DNA of 64,000 nt from Granulicella mallensis (GTDB lineage Bacteria > Acidobacteriota > Terriglobia > Terriglobales > Acidobacteriaceae). A model generated the notes under the pieces. It did no database searches. It had not been told where the DNA came from and saw only the letters and a program-made list of their open reading frames with translations. The stretch spans positions 156,548-220,547 of the forward strand of contig NZ_JACHIO010000011.1 of assembly GCF_014203225.1 (NCBI RefSeq), read 5' to 3'. This document shows, in pieces, positions 41,334 through 50,657 of the stretch; position 1 is the stretch's first letter; every line of letters begins with the position of its first letter. The position numbers and the translations under genes were made by a program.

Positions 41334-43019
41334 TTGGCAGAACTACAGAATCCTAATCAGCAGTCTGGCCGGCAGAACGTGCACACGCTTCTCGCCTTGT
41401 CTTTAGTCTGTTTTCTAGCGCTTTTCGGAGTGCAGGCTTTCCAGCAAAAGAAACCTGTTGAGCCGAAATCGAAGCCATCCAGCACCGTGATTCCTGCAGC
41501 GCCAAATACTCTTGTGGCCGCAGTGCAGGCAAATCAGGAGAGCATGAAGGCCTCAAGTGAAAGCGAAATCATCGTCGAAAACAAGTTTTACCGAATCCGC
41601 TTTTCAAATCGCGGTGGACAGGTTCTGTCGTGGATACTGAAGCAATATACGGATGACTCCGGTCAACCGCTGGATCTCGTCAATCAGCGGGCTGCATCCC
41701 TGCATGGCTATCCGCTTTCACTCTACATACAGAAAGCTGGGCTGACGAGGCAACTTGCCGAGGCTCTCTATGAACCCTCTGCAACCGGAAGACTTGCCGC
41801 TCCCGGAAAGCTCACCTTTACCTATTCAGAAGGAGGGGTGAGTGTCATCAAGACATTCACGTTTGATCAGAGCTACATCGTGGGAGCCGATGTCCTCGTT
41901 ACAGATCGCGGGATGCCCGTTGCCGCCTCTCTTTGCTGGCCTTCTGGATTGGGTGATCAGGAGACATTACAAAACTACAACGTGGACGGGCGGTTCGATG
42001 CCAGCCTGAATGGGAAGTTCGATAGCCAAACTGTGAAGTCGATTGCCACCGGCGTCGTACAAACAGGCAGTTACGACTATGCGGGCGTTAGCGACCTTTA
42101 TTTCGCGGCGATCTTCCTGCCCGAGCACTCCACAGAGACAACTGTTCTTAACTTGAGTAACGAGATCAGTATTCCGAGAACGAATGGCCGAACCCATTCA
42201 ACCCTCTCCGATGTAGTCTCTGTTCCAGGCGTGGCTGTTGGTAATGGAGAGGGACATATTCGCTTGCGACTCTTTGCCGGACCCAAGGCCATCGAGCTTC
42301 TCAGCTCCGTACACGCGCTGGCGCCAGATGGGTCGCCTACCGGACCCGACTTGGAGCCGCTTGTGCGTTTTGGCTTTTTACGCATCGTTGCCAAGCCACT
42401 CTTCCTGGCACTTAACTGGATTTATGTTCACCTTGTTCATAGCTGGGGTTGGGCGATTCTGATATTAACGCTCTTCATCAATCTGGTGCTCATGCCTACG
42501 CGGATCAAGACCATGCGCTCCCAGCTAAAGATGCAGCGTATTCAGCCACAGATCAACGCGATCAGGGCTCGTTTCAAAGATTGCAAGATGGGAGACCCGC
42601 ACCTTCTGGAGATGAACAAGGAGATCTTCGATCTGCAAAAGAAGGAGGGCATCAACGTGTTCGGCGGAATGCTGCCTCTTCTGCTGCAGATGCCTCTGCT
42701 CTATGGGTTTTATCGGATGCTCCAGAACGTAATCGAGCTCAGGCATGCTGAATGGCTCTGGCTGCATGATCTCTCATCACTTGACCCACTCCATGTTCTT
42801 CCCGTCTTCTTTGTGGTCACCATGTTTCTGGTGCAGCTTCTCACCCCTTCATCGGGAACTGATCCTGTGCAACGAAAAATGATGGCTCTTGTGTTGCCTG
42901 TCCTGGGCTTCTTCATGACCTGGAAGGTCGGCGCTGGGCTTGCTCTCTACTGGTCCTTCGGCAACGTTATCTCCATCGTTCAACAGGTCGTGGTCAGCAG
43001 GATGAGGCCTGTGGGGTGA
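41334..43019 (+). CDS. YidC-family membrane protein insertase (paralogue)
   Basis: A YidC-type insertase of about 561 residues. It has an N-terminal membrane span (LLALSLVCFLALFGVQAF), a periplasmic beta-sandwich domain (about 75-310) and a C-terminal five-helix core with WGWAILILTLFINLVLMPTR, MQRIQPQINAIR, GINVFGGMLPLLLQMPLLYGFYRML and ALYWSFGNVISIVQQ. The conserved Arg of the second core helix (E. coli R366) is Asn here. TTG 41334 follows CAGGAG at seven bases. The context lacks rnpA, yidD and jag, so this is probably not the main housekeeping copy. Confidence 0.85.
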   Translation: MAELQNPNQQSGRQNVHTLLALSLVCFLALFGVQAFQQKKPVEPKSKPSSTVIPAAPNTLVAAVQANQESMKASSESEIIVENKFYRIRFSNRGGQVLSWILKQYTDDSGQPLDLVNQRAASLHGYPLSLYIQKAGLTRQLAEALYEPSATGRLAAPGKLTFTYSEGGVSVIKTFTFDQSYIVGADVLVTDRGMPVAASLCWPSGLGDQETLQNYNVDGRFDASLNGKFDSQTVKSIATGVVQTGSYDYAGVSDLYFAAIFLPEHSTETTVLNLSNEISIPRTNGRTHSTLSDVVSVPGVAVGNGEGHIRLRLFAGPKAIELLSSVHALAPDGSPTGPDLEPLVRFGFLRIVAKPLFLALNWIYVHLVHSWGWAILILTLFINLVLMPTRIKTMRSQLKMQRIQPQINAIRARFKDCKMGDPHLLEMNKEIFDLQKKEGINVFGGMLPLLLQMPLLYGFYRMLQNVIELRHAEWLWLHDLSSLDPLHVLPVFFVVTMFLVQLLTPSSGTDPVQRKMMALVLPVLGFFMTWKVGAGLALYWSFGNVISIVQQVVVSRMRPVG

Positions 43020-43020
43020 A

Positions 43021-44136
43021 TCACGGCACCTGATTCTCGTATCGGTCCCAGTGTTGCAGTAGGTTCGATACCACGATGCTACCAATCCGATAGTTGGCGT
43101 CCAATGCGGGGAGATAACCTGGCGAACTCGCCAGGTTATCAAAGAGACTCTTCTCCGCATGGACGCCCGGCGGAGGCATAACGAAGTTACTCGTCGTCCG
43201 TAAAACCAGAAACCTCTTCATGTCGACGCGTCCGAGTCGATCCAGTTCCTGCATCGCAAGTACGACTCCCTGGTCTTCGCAATCCGATACGGCCAGGGAG
43301 CCAGTGCCCTTTGTATAGAGGCGCACCCAGTCTTCGGCCCAGCGCGTCATGATGGCTCCATGCCAGAAGTGATCCGTCCCGAGACTATCGCCCTCCATGA
43401 CCGAAGGCTTCTGCTGCGCTCCTGGGAAATCCTTAAAGAGAGCACGCTGAGTTGCCAGCGCATCATTGTCCGGAAGCTTTATCTCTTTTGTAAGTTGATA
43501 GGCCCAATCCACCAAAGAGGGGTTGAGGCGATAGACAATTCTTCCCACGCCTCCGGCCCCATCATCGGAGACTCCTGCTGCGGGTGCGGAATCGACGTTG
43601 TCAGGAACCTTGCCTGGCTCGGTCGCTCCCAGGGCGATGGTTCCATAGGGCCACGAAGCGGGCGTCTCCCGGCTGTCGATCTCGAAGGCGGGGTCTCCGT
43701 CGACGATCTGCCGTATCCACACAGCGCTTGCCACAGTGACTCGATGGGGATCGCCGCCGCCAATTCCGCTGAGTAGAAAGTAAGTCTGCCGCAGGTCGAA
43801 TCGTGGATCCATGGCCAGAGCCATCATCTGGATGGCGGAACGCGAGGTCGTCCCGCTGATCATGGCATAGAGGCCTTTTCCGTTGGTCAATAGCGGATGA
43901 TCGATCCCAGGAACTTTGATCGGCTGATCGAGGTTTTCCCGCTCCACCCAGTACTGCAGCTCGCCCGGAACATCTCCGCGGTCTTTGCCGGTCTCGTAGG
44001 TGGCGATAACGAGAACCTTCGGCTTAATCAAATCTGCTCCATACCCGGATAGCGGTGAAAGAAGCAGCGCGAAAGCCGCAAGCCACGAAGAAAGAAGCCG
44101 AAAGCCGGTTTTCTCTGAGCGATATTCTTTGTTCAA
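43021..44136 (-). CDS. Purine nucleoside permease (NUP) family protein, exported
   Basis: 371 residues with a signal peptide (SSWLAAFALLLSPLSGYGA), followed by a domain of the NUP family (PKVLVIATYETGKDRGDVPGE, FDLRQTYFLLSGIGGGDPHRVTVASA, and EDQGVVLAMQELDRLG near the C-terminus). Fungal members are linked to nucleoside uptake, but the fold is like nucleoside phosphorylases; the bacterial function is not settled. A TTG at 44136 is preferred, with AAGG about 10 bases upstream; a TTG at 44166 is possible. It is convergent with the YidC gene, only one base apart. Confidence 0.75.
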   Translation of the reverse strand: MNKEYRSEKTGFRLLSSWLAAFALLLSPLSGYGADLIKPKVLVIATYETGKDRGDVPGELQYWVERENLDQPIKVPGIDHPLLTNGKGLYAMISGTTSRSAIQMMALAMDPRFDLRQTYFLLSGIGGGDPHRVTVASAVWIRQIVDGDPAFEIDSRETPASWPYGTIALGATEPGKVPDNVDSAPAAGVSDDGAGGVGRIVYRLNPSLVDWAYQLTKEIKLPDNDALATQRALFKDFPGAQQKPSVMEGDSLGTDHFWHGAIMTRWAEDWVRLYTKGTGSLAVSDCEDQGVVLAMQELDRLGRVDMKRFLVLRTTSNFVMPPPGVHAEKSLFDNLASSPGYLPALDANYRIGSIVVSNLLQHWDRYENQVP

Positions 44137-44421
44137 GCCAATCCCGCCTTGCCTGTAGGTTCTCAAGATTGCTGGAACGCACCTCTGCGCTATCGGGCAC
44201 GCGATGCAGTCAGAATCTTTCTAGACAATATATCGGAGCGCTTTATGCACGGTTCTCCGAGGCGAGCGGATGGTCGCACGTTGAAGGCTGGATGTCTTCA
44301 GGAGGGGCAATAAGGCAGGGCGGCTGCCATCTTCGCGCACGATACTGATCTGCGGAGTATAGCCACGGCGCGTTGGTGCCACATCTTTTTGCAGCACGAC
44401 CGCGCCATCGTCTATTACTCC

Positions 44422-44925
44422 TTACTGCAAGGGATAGGCATGCTGGTGGGGGGCCGGTTCCAGGTCAGGAATATGATCTGACACCTCCAGACACTCCGAG
44501 ATGCGCCGCAACATGTCTTTAGGGTGCACCGGCTTGGCCAGGGTGGTGAAGTTGTGGCCCATCTCACGGGCCTTTGCCAGCAGGTCGACGGTGGCAGCCT
44601 GTCCCGAGAACAAGAGAATCTTGCACTCCGGGACGTTTTGAGTCAGGGAAATGGCCAGTTCGATCCCACTCATCCCAGGCATGACGACGTCGGAGATCAG
44701 CAGGTCGGGCAACTCCGCTTTGGCTAACTCCAGGGCAGCTTTTCCGTCATAGACAGTGAGCGTCGCGAAACCATTCTTCTTGAGGATGATGGAGAGGGTA
44801 TCCGCGATGACTCGCTCGTCGTCCACAATTAAGACAACCGGTCGACGGTTGCTGGTGTAAAAATCCGCGTCGTTTTTGGGTACTTCGACGAGCGGAACGA
44901 CTTGGAAATTTGATTTGGCAGCCAT
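44422..44925 (-). CDS. Stand-alone response-regulator receiver protein
   Basis: A 167-residue protein consisting of a receiver domain (about 28-145) with a short N-terminal extension and a His/Pro-rich tail. It has the acidic pair in LIVDDERVI, the phosphorylated Asp in LLISDVVMPGMSG, Ser in LLFSGQ and Lys in LAKPVHP. There is no output domain, so it would act by binding a partner. A cognate kinase is not adjacent; a soluble histidine kinase lies 5 kb away at 49.9 kb. Preceded on its strand by about 180 bases without a gene. Confidence 0.85.
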   Translation of the reverse strand: MAAKSNFQVVPLVEVPKNDADFYTSNRRPVVLIVDDERVIADTLSIILKKNGFATLTVYDGKAALELAKAELPDLLISDVVMPGMSGIELAISLTQNVPECKILLFSGQAATVDLLAKAREMGHNFTTLAKPVHPKDMLRRISECLEVSDHIPDLEPAPHQHAYPLQ

Positions 44926-45029
44926 CTAAAATACCTCTGTAACGACCGTAGACCTGTTCTGTCTTTACGGGTTAACTCTTTTGCATCTGTCAGATGAAGA
45001 GGGGTTTAGCTTCTGTAGAGCGCCTTGGC

Positions 45030-45060
45030 TTGACAACTGATTGGAGGATCAGTTTATGAT
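45030..45060 (+). promoter_or_regulatory. Candidate sigma-70 promoter
   Basis: TTGACA at 45030-45035 and TATGAT at 45055-45060, with a rather long 19-base spacer, 45 bases before the GTG start of the small gene at 45105. Confidence 0.4.
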
Positions 45061-45104
45061 CTCGTTAGCGTTAGTTTAGCGTCACCTTTGCGTTAGGAGG
45101 AATC

Positions 45105-45395
45105 GTGGAAAACGATGAGTCAGTTTCAGAGCCGATGAAGTTCGAATCGGTGCTCCAGGTAAATGTTCCAAAAGGGCGGGACGGGAAGCATAAAGCGATC
45201 ATCACTCAGCTATTGAGTGACATCGCCCAGCTAGGCGAAGGTACAGCTCTAAAGGTTCCCCTCTCTGAGTTGCCGGATACCAAGGAGAACATTCGCTCCG
45301 CGCTAAGCCGGGCCGCGCGGCAAGGAAAGATCAATCTCGCCACTTCAAGCGATGACGACTTTCTCTATATCTGGAAGACGAACGAAGAAGACTAG
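45105..45395 (+). CDS. Conserved-looking small acidic protein, unknown function
   Basis: 96 residues from GTG 45105 (GGAGG eight bases upstream). The central part (QLLSDIAQLGEGTALKVPLSEL, NIRSALSRAARQGKINLATSS) looks like a small helix-turn-helix or winged-helix fold, with a basic helix that could contact nucleic acid, but no family is recognised. It ends in front of a strong terminator, so it is a single-gene transcript. Confidence 0.6.
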   Translation: MENDESVSEPMKFESVLQVNVPKGRDGKHKAIITQLLSDIAQLGEGTALKVPLSELPDTKENIRSALSRAARQGKINLATSSDDDFLYIWKTNEED

Positions 45396-45401
45396 TTGTT
45401 T

Positions 45402-45438
45402 CCGAGAGGGGCCCGAATAAGATTCGGGCCCCTCTCGG
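45402..45438. terminator. Terminator hairpin between convergent genes
   Basis: A perfect 17-bp stem (45402-45418 with 45422-45438) around the loop AAG, rich in G and C, then GTAGTTCTT. It sits between the small gene (plus) and the Rieske-FAD gene (minus). Confidence 0.8.
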
Positions 45439-45462
45439 GTAGTTCTTATAACTCCGGCTCGG

Positions 45463-46950
45463 TCAAGCGATAGCCTGACGTGCCTGTTCGAGAGTTGGAT
45501 GGCTTCGCATCACTTCAGCAAGCATCGCTGTCTGTGTCTCGCGTTCGCAACTCAACACTGCAGCTACATGTGCCTGCTTGATATAGAAGGCCATGAAGTT
45601 GAGTTCTTTCAGATCTCCATCGATCACCACTTCATCCCAGTCTTCTGTGTGACCGAGATATTCCAATTGCTTCCCGTAGTGGAAGGTCCAAAAGAACGGT
45701 ACGCCGTTATATCTTGAATCTTGCCCCAGCATCGCGAGTGCGGCCACCCTGCCATGTTGTTGTGCGAGCCGCCAGTGTTCGATGCGCGTGCCTGAGACGC
45801 TGGCAATATCACCGGCTACCCAAACTTCATTCTTTGCCTGCAGCGATGCATCGGTAGCGATGCCCCCGCCTTCAGCCAGGGGCAGATCGTGCTTGAACTC
45901 GAGATCTGGAAGAACACCGACCCCTGCGATGATCAAATCTGCCGGCAGCCGTTCGTCTTTCTCTCCTGCTCGAATCGTTACCCCCGAAGAGTCGAAGCTG
46001 GAGGTTTCTACCTCAAGCCGGAAGCGAGTTCCTTTGCTCTCATGCAATGCCTTCAGCGCGTGGGCGACCTCCTCGCCGAATAACTTCGCAAAGGGTAGCT
46101 TTTCTTTACCAACTACCGTAACCCGAAGACCTTTTTGTACCAGGGCCGAGGCCGCTTCGAGTCCGATGAAGCTGGTTCCAACGATGACGACTTCCTTCTT
46201 GCCTTCTGCTGCCTTGAGAATGCGTTGGACATCCCTAGGATGACGAATCGTATATGCCAGTTCAGCGCCTGGAGTCTCTAGCTGCTTTGGCTTGCCTCCG
46301 GTAGCTACGAGCGCCTTATCGAATTTCACGATGCTGCCATCACTCAGGCGCGCCTCCTTTTGAGCGGCGCTAAGTTCCAGAACCGCAGCATAGATGCGTT
46401 CCACCTTTGTGGCCGAGAAGGTACTTAATCCGATCTGGTCCAGGGGCATCTCGCCGCTAAGTGCCATTTTGGATAAGACCGTCCGATCAACAGGTTCTTC
46501 TTCCACTGGATCTACAGCCAGGATGCGTCCCGCAAAACCACCCTGCCGTAAAGTAGTTGCGGCTATCGCGCCTGCGGCGCCCGTTCCTGCCAGCAAGACC
46601 AGTTCCTCTTTTTGAACGGGGGTGCTTGTGGCCGTCGGAAGAGGTTCGGGATTGACCAGGATATCTTCGCCCTCCACTCTCACTGGATACATCTTGAGCG
46701 ACTCCATCGGAGGAGGCTCCACCAGGGCACCTGTAGAAAGTTCGAACGTGCCCATATGCCAGGGACACACCAGCCGACCATTGCAGACAGCGCCCTCTTT
46801 CAGCGGTGCTCCGGCATGCGGGCACTGCGACTGGACTGCAACGAGACCCTTCTCGTAGTGAATGAGCAGAATCTCGGTTTCGCCCAGTTTGACGGTCTTC
46901 TTCTGCCCCAAGGGAATCTCTGACATATCCAGTACGCGTATCTCAGACAT
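45463..46950 (-). CDS. Rieske-FAD oxidoreductase (AIFM3/ferredoxin-reductase-like)
   Basis: A 495-residue flavoprotein with an N-terminal Rieske [2Fe-2S] domain (Cys43-Pro-His45 and Cys62-Pro-Trp-His65, spacing normal) fused to an FAD/NAD-dependent reductase (about 115-495; LLAGTGAAGAIAATTLRQGG, VVIVGTSFIGLEAASALV, and the FAD C-terminal WVAGDIAS). This fusion is known in the AIFM3/apoptosis-inducing-factor-like family and in reductases of oxygenase systems. No oxygenase is adjacent, so its electron partner is unknown. Divergent from topoisomerase IB. Confidence 0.9.
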   Translation of the reverse strand: MSEIRVLDMSEIPLGQKKTVKLGETEILLIHYEKGLVAVQSQCPHAGAPLKEGAVCNGRLVCPWHMGTFELSTGALVEPPPMESLKMYPVRVEGEDILVNPEPLPTATSTPVQKEELVLLAGTGAAGAIAATTLRQGGFAGRILAVDPVEEEPVDRTVLSKMALSGEMPLDQIGLSTFSATKVERIYAAVLELSAAQKEARLSDGSIVKFDKALVATGGKPKQLETPGAELAYTIRHPRDVQRILKAAEGKKEVVIVGTSFIGLEAASALVQKGLRVTVVGKEKLPFAKLFGEEVAHALKALHESKGTRFRLEVETSSFDSSGVTIRAGEKDERLPADLIIAGVGVLPDLEFKHDLPLAEGGGIATDASLQAKNEVWVAGDIASVSGTRIEHWRLAQQHGRVAALAMLGQDSRYNGVPFFWTFHYGKQLEYLGHTEDWDEVVIDGDLKELNFMAFYIKQAHVAAVLSCERETQTAMLAEVMRSHPTLEQARQAIA

Positions 46951-47123
46951 GATCTCTCCAGCGCCGTTAGCCTGGTCGGCACCGGCTGCGTATGTTCATA
47001 GATGCGAATCGTAGAAGTCGAGTACAAGGGCTACCCAGCAAAGTCTTCAAGCATCCATACCAATGTAGAGGGCCTCGTAACAAAGCTAAAAGGCTGCATC
47101 AAGGGATCGGCAGGATAAAGCCA

Positions 47124-48209
47124 TTGCCAGCGAAAAAACAAAAAACAGAGGTGTTGGCGGATCCGGCTGAATCAGCGAGGGCCGCAGGGCTGAGGTATGT
47201 CTCCGATACCAGGCCGGGCCTGCAACGGAAACAGGGGCATCACGGTTTTCGCTATATCGACACCACTGGCAGCGTCATACACGACGCTGAAACTCTGGTG
47301 CGTATCAAGTCACTCGTCATTCCACCCGCGTGGTCCGAGGTCTGGATCTGTCCTCATGCAAAAGGGCACTTACAGGCCACGGGCCGCGATGCTCGAGGCA
47401 GAAAACAGAGCCTCTACCATCCGCATTGGCGAGAGGTGCGGGATGAAACCAAATACGAACGGATGCTCCTCTTTGGCTCGACTTTGCCGACGATTCGCAA
47501 ACAGGTAGAACAAGACCTGGCATTGCCGGGGTTACCGCGCAGAAAAGTCCTGGCTACCCTTGTACGGTTGATGGAAACTACGTTGATCCGTATCGGAAAT
47601 TCCGAGTATGCGCGGCAAAATAAATCGTATGGGCTGACTACTCTGCGTGAGAAGCATGTGCGGGTAGATGGTTCGACGATTACGTTTAATTTTCAGGGCA
47701 AGAGTGGAATCCATCACACCGTAGACATCCACGATCGCAGGCTGGCGAAGATCGTTCAGCGGTGTCAGGATATTCCGGGTTATGAGCTGTTTCAGTACTT
47801 CGACCACGAAGGGATGCACCATACGGTGGATTCAGCGGATGTGAACGCGTATCTGCAGGAGATCACCGACCAGCCTTTCACCGCGAAGGACTTCCGGACA
47901 TGGGCAGGAACCGTGTTGTCCTGCAGTCTGCTCTGCAAGTGCGAGGCGTTTGAATCGGAGACAGAGGCTAAAAGAAACGTAGTGCAAACGATCAAAGCTG
48001 TAGCGGCGCAACTTGGCAATACGCCCTCCATTTGCCGGAAGTGCTATGTGCATCCCACCGTTCTTGATTGCTATATGGGAGGAGCTCTGATCGAAGCAAC
48101 GACGAGGCCTATGAAAAAGAAGCTTGCTACGCAATACCGTGGATTGAAGCAGGAAGAGATTGCGTTAGTAAACCTTCTGCAACGCCAACTACCTCGCTCA
48201 ACGGCTTAG
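47124..48209 (+). CDS. DNA topoisomerase IB (poxvirus type)
   Basis: A type IB topoisomerase that relaxes supercoils by a 3'-phosphotyrosyl intermediate. The 361 residues contain the family core: RIGNSEYARQNKSYGLTTLR (Arg156), QGKSGI (Lys193), DFRTWAGT (Arg258) and the nucleophile Tyr308 in CRKCYVHPTVLD. All catalytic positions are present. The start is taken as TTG 47124 after CAGGA; an ATG at 46992 would give 44 further basic residues and cannot be excluded. It converges with a pseudo-receiver gene, overlapping by 12 bases. Bacterial members are common in Acidobacteria and Proteobacteria. Confidence 0.9.
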   Translation: MPAKKQKTEVLADPAESARAAGLRYVSDTRPGLQRKQGHHGFRYIDTTGSVIHDAETLVRIKSLVIPPAWSEVWICPHAKGHLQATGRDARGRKQSLYHPHWREVRDETKYERMLLFGSTLPTIRKQVEQDLALPGLPRRKVLATLVRLMETTLIRIGNSEYARQNKSYGLTTLREKHVRVDGSTITFNFQGKSGIHHTVDIHDRRLAKIVQRCQDIPGYELFQYFDHEGMHHTVDSADVNAYLQEITDQPFTAKDFRTWAGTVLSCSLLCKCEAFESETEAKRNVVQTIKAVAAQLGNTPSICRKCYVHPTVLDCYMGGALIEATTRPMKKKLATQYRGLKQEEIALVNLLQRQLPRSTA

Positions 48210-48593
48210 AGGTAATTTCCAGAACTGAGGCGAGAGTTGTCTGCGGTAGGTTTCAGGGTGAGGGCGTGTTTCTGGAAGAGACGTTGCCGGGGTTCCGGTC
48301 GCATCCAGCACGGAGCACAACATTTGCTCGGAGCAGGCTGAAGCACCTTCAGGAAGAACGATGCACCGTATCTTGGGCCACCGGGTAGATGCTAAGGCAA
48401 AGGCGCGCCCACACTCTTCAAGTGAAAGGGAGTGGCACAAAATGAGAAGGTCGACAGGGTCGGGCACGAGCGCAACTTCTGAGAACTCCGTTGTCGTCCG
48501 CACCTGGTAGCCAGCCGCTTCCAGCACCCATTGTCTGGTCTGGAGAAGGAGTGAATCCTGACCGTATAGCAGAATAGAAATAGGCTCAGCCAT
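48198..48593 (-). CDS. Degenerate receiver-like protein
   Basis: 131 residues with the fold pattern of a response-regulator receiver (ISILLYGQDSLLLQTRQWVLEAAGY at the start, IRCIVLPEG later). The acidic pair is reduced to GQD and the phosphorylated Asp position is filled by LLILCHSLS, so it probably cannot be phosphorylated. It could act as a binding partner in signalling. The 3' end overlaps topoisomerase IB by 12 bases. Coding is likely, from its consistent family pattern; the function is unknown. Confidence 0.65.
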   Translation of the reverse strand: MAEPISILLYGQDSLLLQTRQWVLEAAGYQVRTTTEFSEVALVPDPVDLLILCHSLSLEECGRAFALASTRWPKIRCIVLPEGASACSEQMLCSVLDATGTPATSLPETRPHPETYRRQLSPQFWKLPLSR

Positions 48594-48878
48594 CTTGGGC
48601 CTCCGAATAAATAGTCACATTGCAAGAAATCTTCGAGCTTTTTCATTGCATTTTCCCGAAACTTCTGTAAAGCTTCGGACAGATTTAGATGGGATTTTTA
48701 CGCCGTGCCTTGCACGCCAAGATATCAATCGAATTTAGTTAGTGTCTGTACGATACCAGACGTTGGCTTTTTAGAGACTGTCTTTTCTCTGTAGAAACAT
48801 TTTCGAAAAGGACGCTCGAAGAACGGGCATCCTTAGTGATAGTGACTTACATCTACGTTTAAAAGAGGGTGAGTAGGC
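48594..48878. other. AT-rich intergenic region
   Basis: About 285 bases between divergent genes, richer in A and T than the surroundings, so probably promoters for both sides. No clean promoter or RNA was recognised. Confidence 0.35.
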
Positions 48879-49124
48879 GTGACGAATCTTATGAAACCAC
48901 AAGAGTATCGCGAGATTTATACAGTCATGGGGAATACTCCCTACCAGGTGGAAGAAGGCTCTCTCAAGGGGCTATCTTCAGATGGTGGGGTTCTACGTAA
49001 GGGGCGAATCGTCTGGGTGGAGAAGCGACTTGGCAAGAGATCTCCGCAGACATTGATATCGGCTTATGCGGAAGAGATTGGCCTGATTTCTCTGGATCCG
49101 CGTTTCCTCATCGCCGGGCTCTAA
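48879..49124 (+). CDS. Hypothetical protein
   Basis: An 81-residue protein from GTG 48879 (AGAGG ten bases upstream; an ATG four codons later is also possible). It reads as a small mixed alpha/beta domain (YREIYTVMGNTPYQVEEGSLKG, GGVLRKGRIVWVEKRLG). No membrane span, no signal, no recognised family. It precedes the Crp/Fnr gene by 71 bases on the same strand. Confidence 0.45.
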   Translation: MTNLMKPQEYREIYTVMGNTPYQVEEGSLKGLSSDGGVLRKGRIVWVEKRLGKRSPQTLISAYAEEIGLISLDPRFLIAGL

Positions 49125-49195
49125 GCCTGAAGCTTCGCGTTCAACCATAGAAGCGCATACTAAGGAACGGGTCTATCCGGCTGCGAGGCTCTAGC

Positions 49196-49909
49196 TTGCG
49201 CTCTTACACATTCAAGAACTCGCTTTTGAGAAACCTCGAAGCAGAGGTAATCGCTCGCCTCTGTCTGTCTCCAGTCACTTTTGAATTGGGACACGAGATC
49301 GAGTTTCCGGGCGTGCCGATCCATCATCTCTTCTTCGTGGAGGAGGGGATGGCGTCCATGACGACAACATTCAAGGACGGTTCGCAGGTTGAGGTCGGCA
49401 TGTTCGGCTATGAAGGTGTAATCGGCGTCTCCGCTCTCATGGGAACGAAACGAAGCCTCAATCGCGTCTATACGCAGATCGCAGGTCACGGATACTCCTC
49501 TCCAGTCGAGGTTGCGCGAGCGGAGTTTCGTGCTGGTGGAACCTTCCAATTCCTGGCTTTGAGATATGTTCAGGCACAGTTGGTGCAAACGGCCCAATCG
49601 GCGGGCTGCAATGCAAAGCACAACCTGGAGCAGCGCCTGGCCAGTTGGTTGCTGCTCTGCGCGGACCGAGCGCATACGAGCCATTTCAAGATGCCGCAGG
49701 AATTTCTCGCCGACATGCTGGGAACAACCCGGCCTACGGTCTCTTTAGGTGCCGGTCATCTTAAAGAGGAAGGATTGATCGAGTACAACCGGGGGGCAAT
49801 CTCTATCCTCAATGTTGAGGGACTCGAAAAGAAAGCTTGCGAGTGCTACCGCATCATCAAGGACCATCTCGATAACTACGCCGAGTTCGAAAGTGGAATT
49901 ACGGTCTAG
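49196..49909 (+). CDS. Crp/Fnr-family transcriptional regulator (1)
   Basis: A 237-residue regulator: an N-terminal cyclic-nucleotide-like beta-roll (about 15-130, FELGHEIEFPGVPIHHLFFVEEG...) and a C-terminal winged helix (about 155-215) with FLADMLGTTRPTVSLGAGHLKEEGLIEYNRGAISI. There is no Fnr-type Cys cluster, so it is not an obvious oxygen sensor; the ligand is unknown. The start is TTG 49196, seven bases after GAGG. It ends two bases before the convergent histidine kinase. Confidence 0.85.
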   Translation: MRSYTFKNSLLRNLEAEVIARLCLSPVTFELGHEIEFPGVPIHHLFFVEEGMASMTTTFKDGSQVEVGMFGYEGVIGVSALMGTKRSLNRVYTQIAGHGYSSPVEVARAEFRAGGTFQFLALRYVQAQLVQTAQSAGCNAKHNLEQRLASWLLLCADRAHTSHFKMPQEFLADMLGTTRPTVSLGAGHLKEEGLIEYNRGAISILNVEGLEKKACECYRIIKDHLDNYAEFESGITV

Positions 49910-49910
49910 A

Positions 49911-50657
49911 TCAGCAGATGGACTCGGCTTTCGCCGGAAGACAGATCTTGAAGATCGTGCCGCTTCTGCCCGGGTGCACGCTGCTGCGCATACAGATCCT
50001 GCCATGGTGGTGTTCGATAATCTTCCAGGACAGCGCCAGGCCCAGTCCTGTGCCGCGATCGGCTTTTGTCGTGAAGAAGGGCTGGAAGATCTCATTCCTG
50101 TGTTCGGCTGGAATGCCGTGACCATTATCGGCAACGAGGACATGAATCTCGCCCCGGCGCTTGCGAAGCCGGATACACACAACACCGTCAGCGGGCAGGG
50201 CATCGAGCGCATTGACGATCAGGTTCGAGATGACCTGCAGGATTTCCCCACGATAGACCTCAGCCACCAGGCCTTGGGGCAGTTCTTTCACCAGGCGTAT
50301 CTTCCTGGTATCGATCATTCGTTGATGGATGCGAAGTGCAGCCTCTGCCAGGATCGCCAGGTCAATGGGTTTTGGAGCCTGAGAAGACCTCGCGAAGCCG
50401 AGAGTCTGTCCGACGACATGATCCAGTGTCATCATCTGTTCTTCAGCCAGCCGCATGTACGTTCGCACTTTATCCGGATCATCGGCCTCCTGAGAGGCAA
50501 GGTATGTCAGGTGACCCAACGCTTCGAGAGGATTTTTGATCTCGTGGATCATTTCAAGAGCCAGTTGACCGGCCGTGGCTCGTTCTTCCACCTTTTGCAA
50601 GACATCGGCTAGTAGCACCAGCTTGGACTGCAGGCCCGAAATAGTAGCTACATCCAT
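49911..50657 (-). CDS. Soluble histidine kinase without sensor domain
   Basis: A 248-residue cytoplasmic kinase. It shows the H-box MIHEIKNPLEALGHL, then NLIVNALDALP (N), VADNGHGIP (G1), FFTTKADRGTGLGLAL (F/G2) and a GTIFKICLP end, so the core is complete. There is no membrane span and no clear sensor: the N-terminus is a short coiled-coil-like stretch. ATG 50657 is used because GGGAG lies seven bases upstream; the frame is open about 88 codons further but with unrelated sequence. It sits between two Crp/Fnr genes and could serve the orphan receivers nearby. Confidence 0.82.
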   Translation of the reverse strand: MDVATISGLQSKLVLLADVLQKVEERATAGQLALEMIHEIKNPLEALGHLTYLASQEADDPDKVRTYMRLAEEQMMTLDHVVGQTLGFARSSQAPKPIDLAILAEAALRIHQRMIDTRKIRLVKELPQGLVAEVYRGEILQVISNLIVNALDALPADGVVCIRLRKRRGEIHVLVADNGHGIPAEHRNEIFQPFFTTKADRGTGLGLALSWKIIEHHHGRICMRSSVHPGRSGTIFKICLPAKAESIC

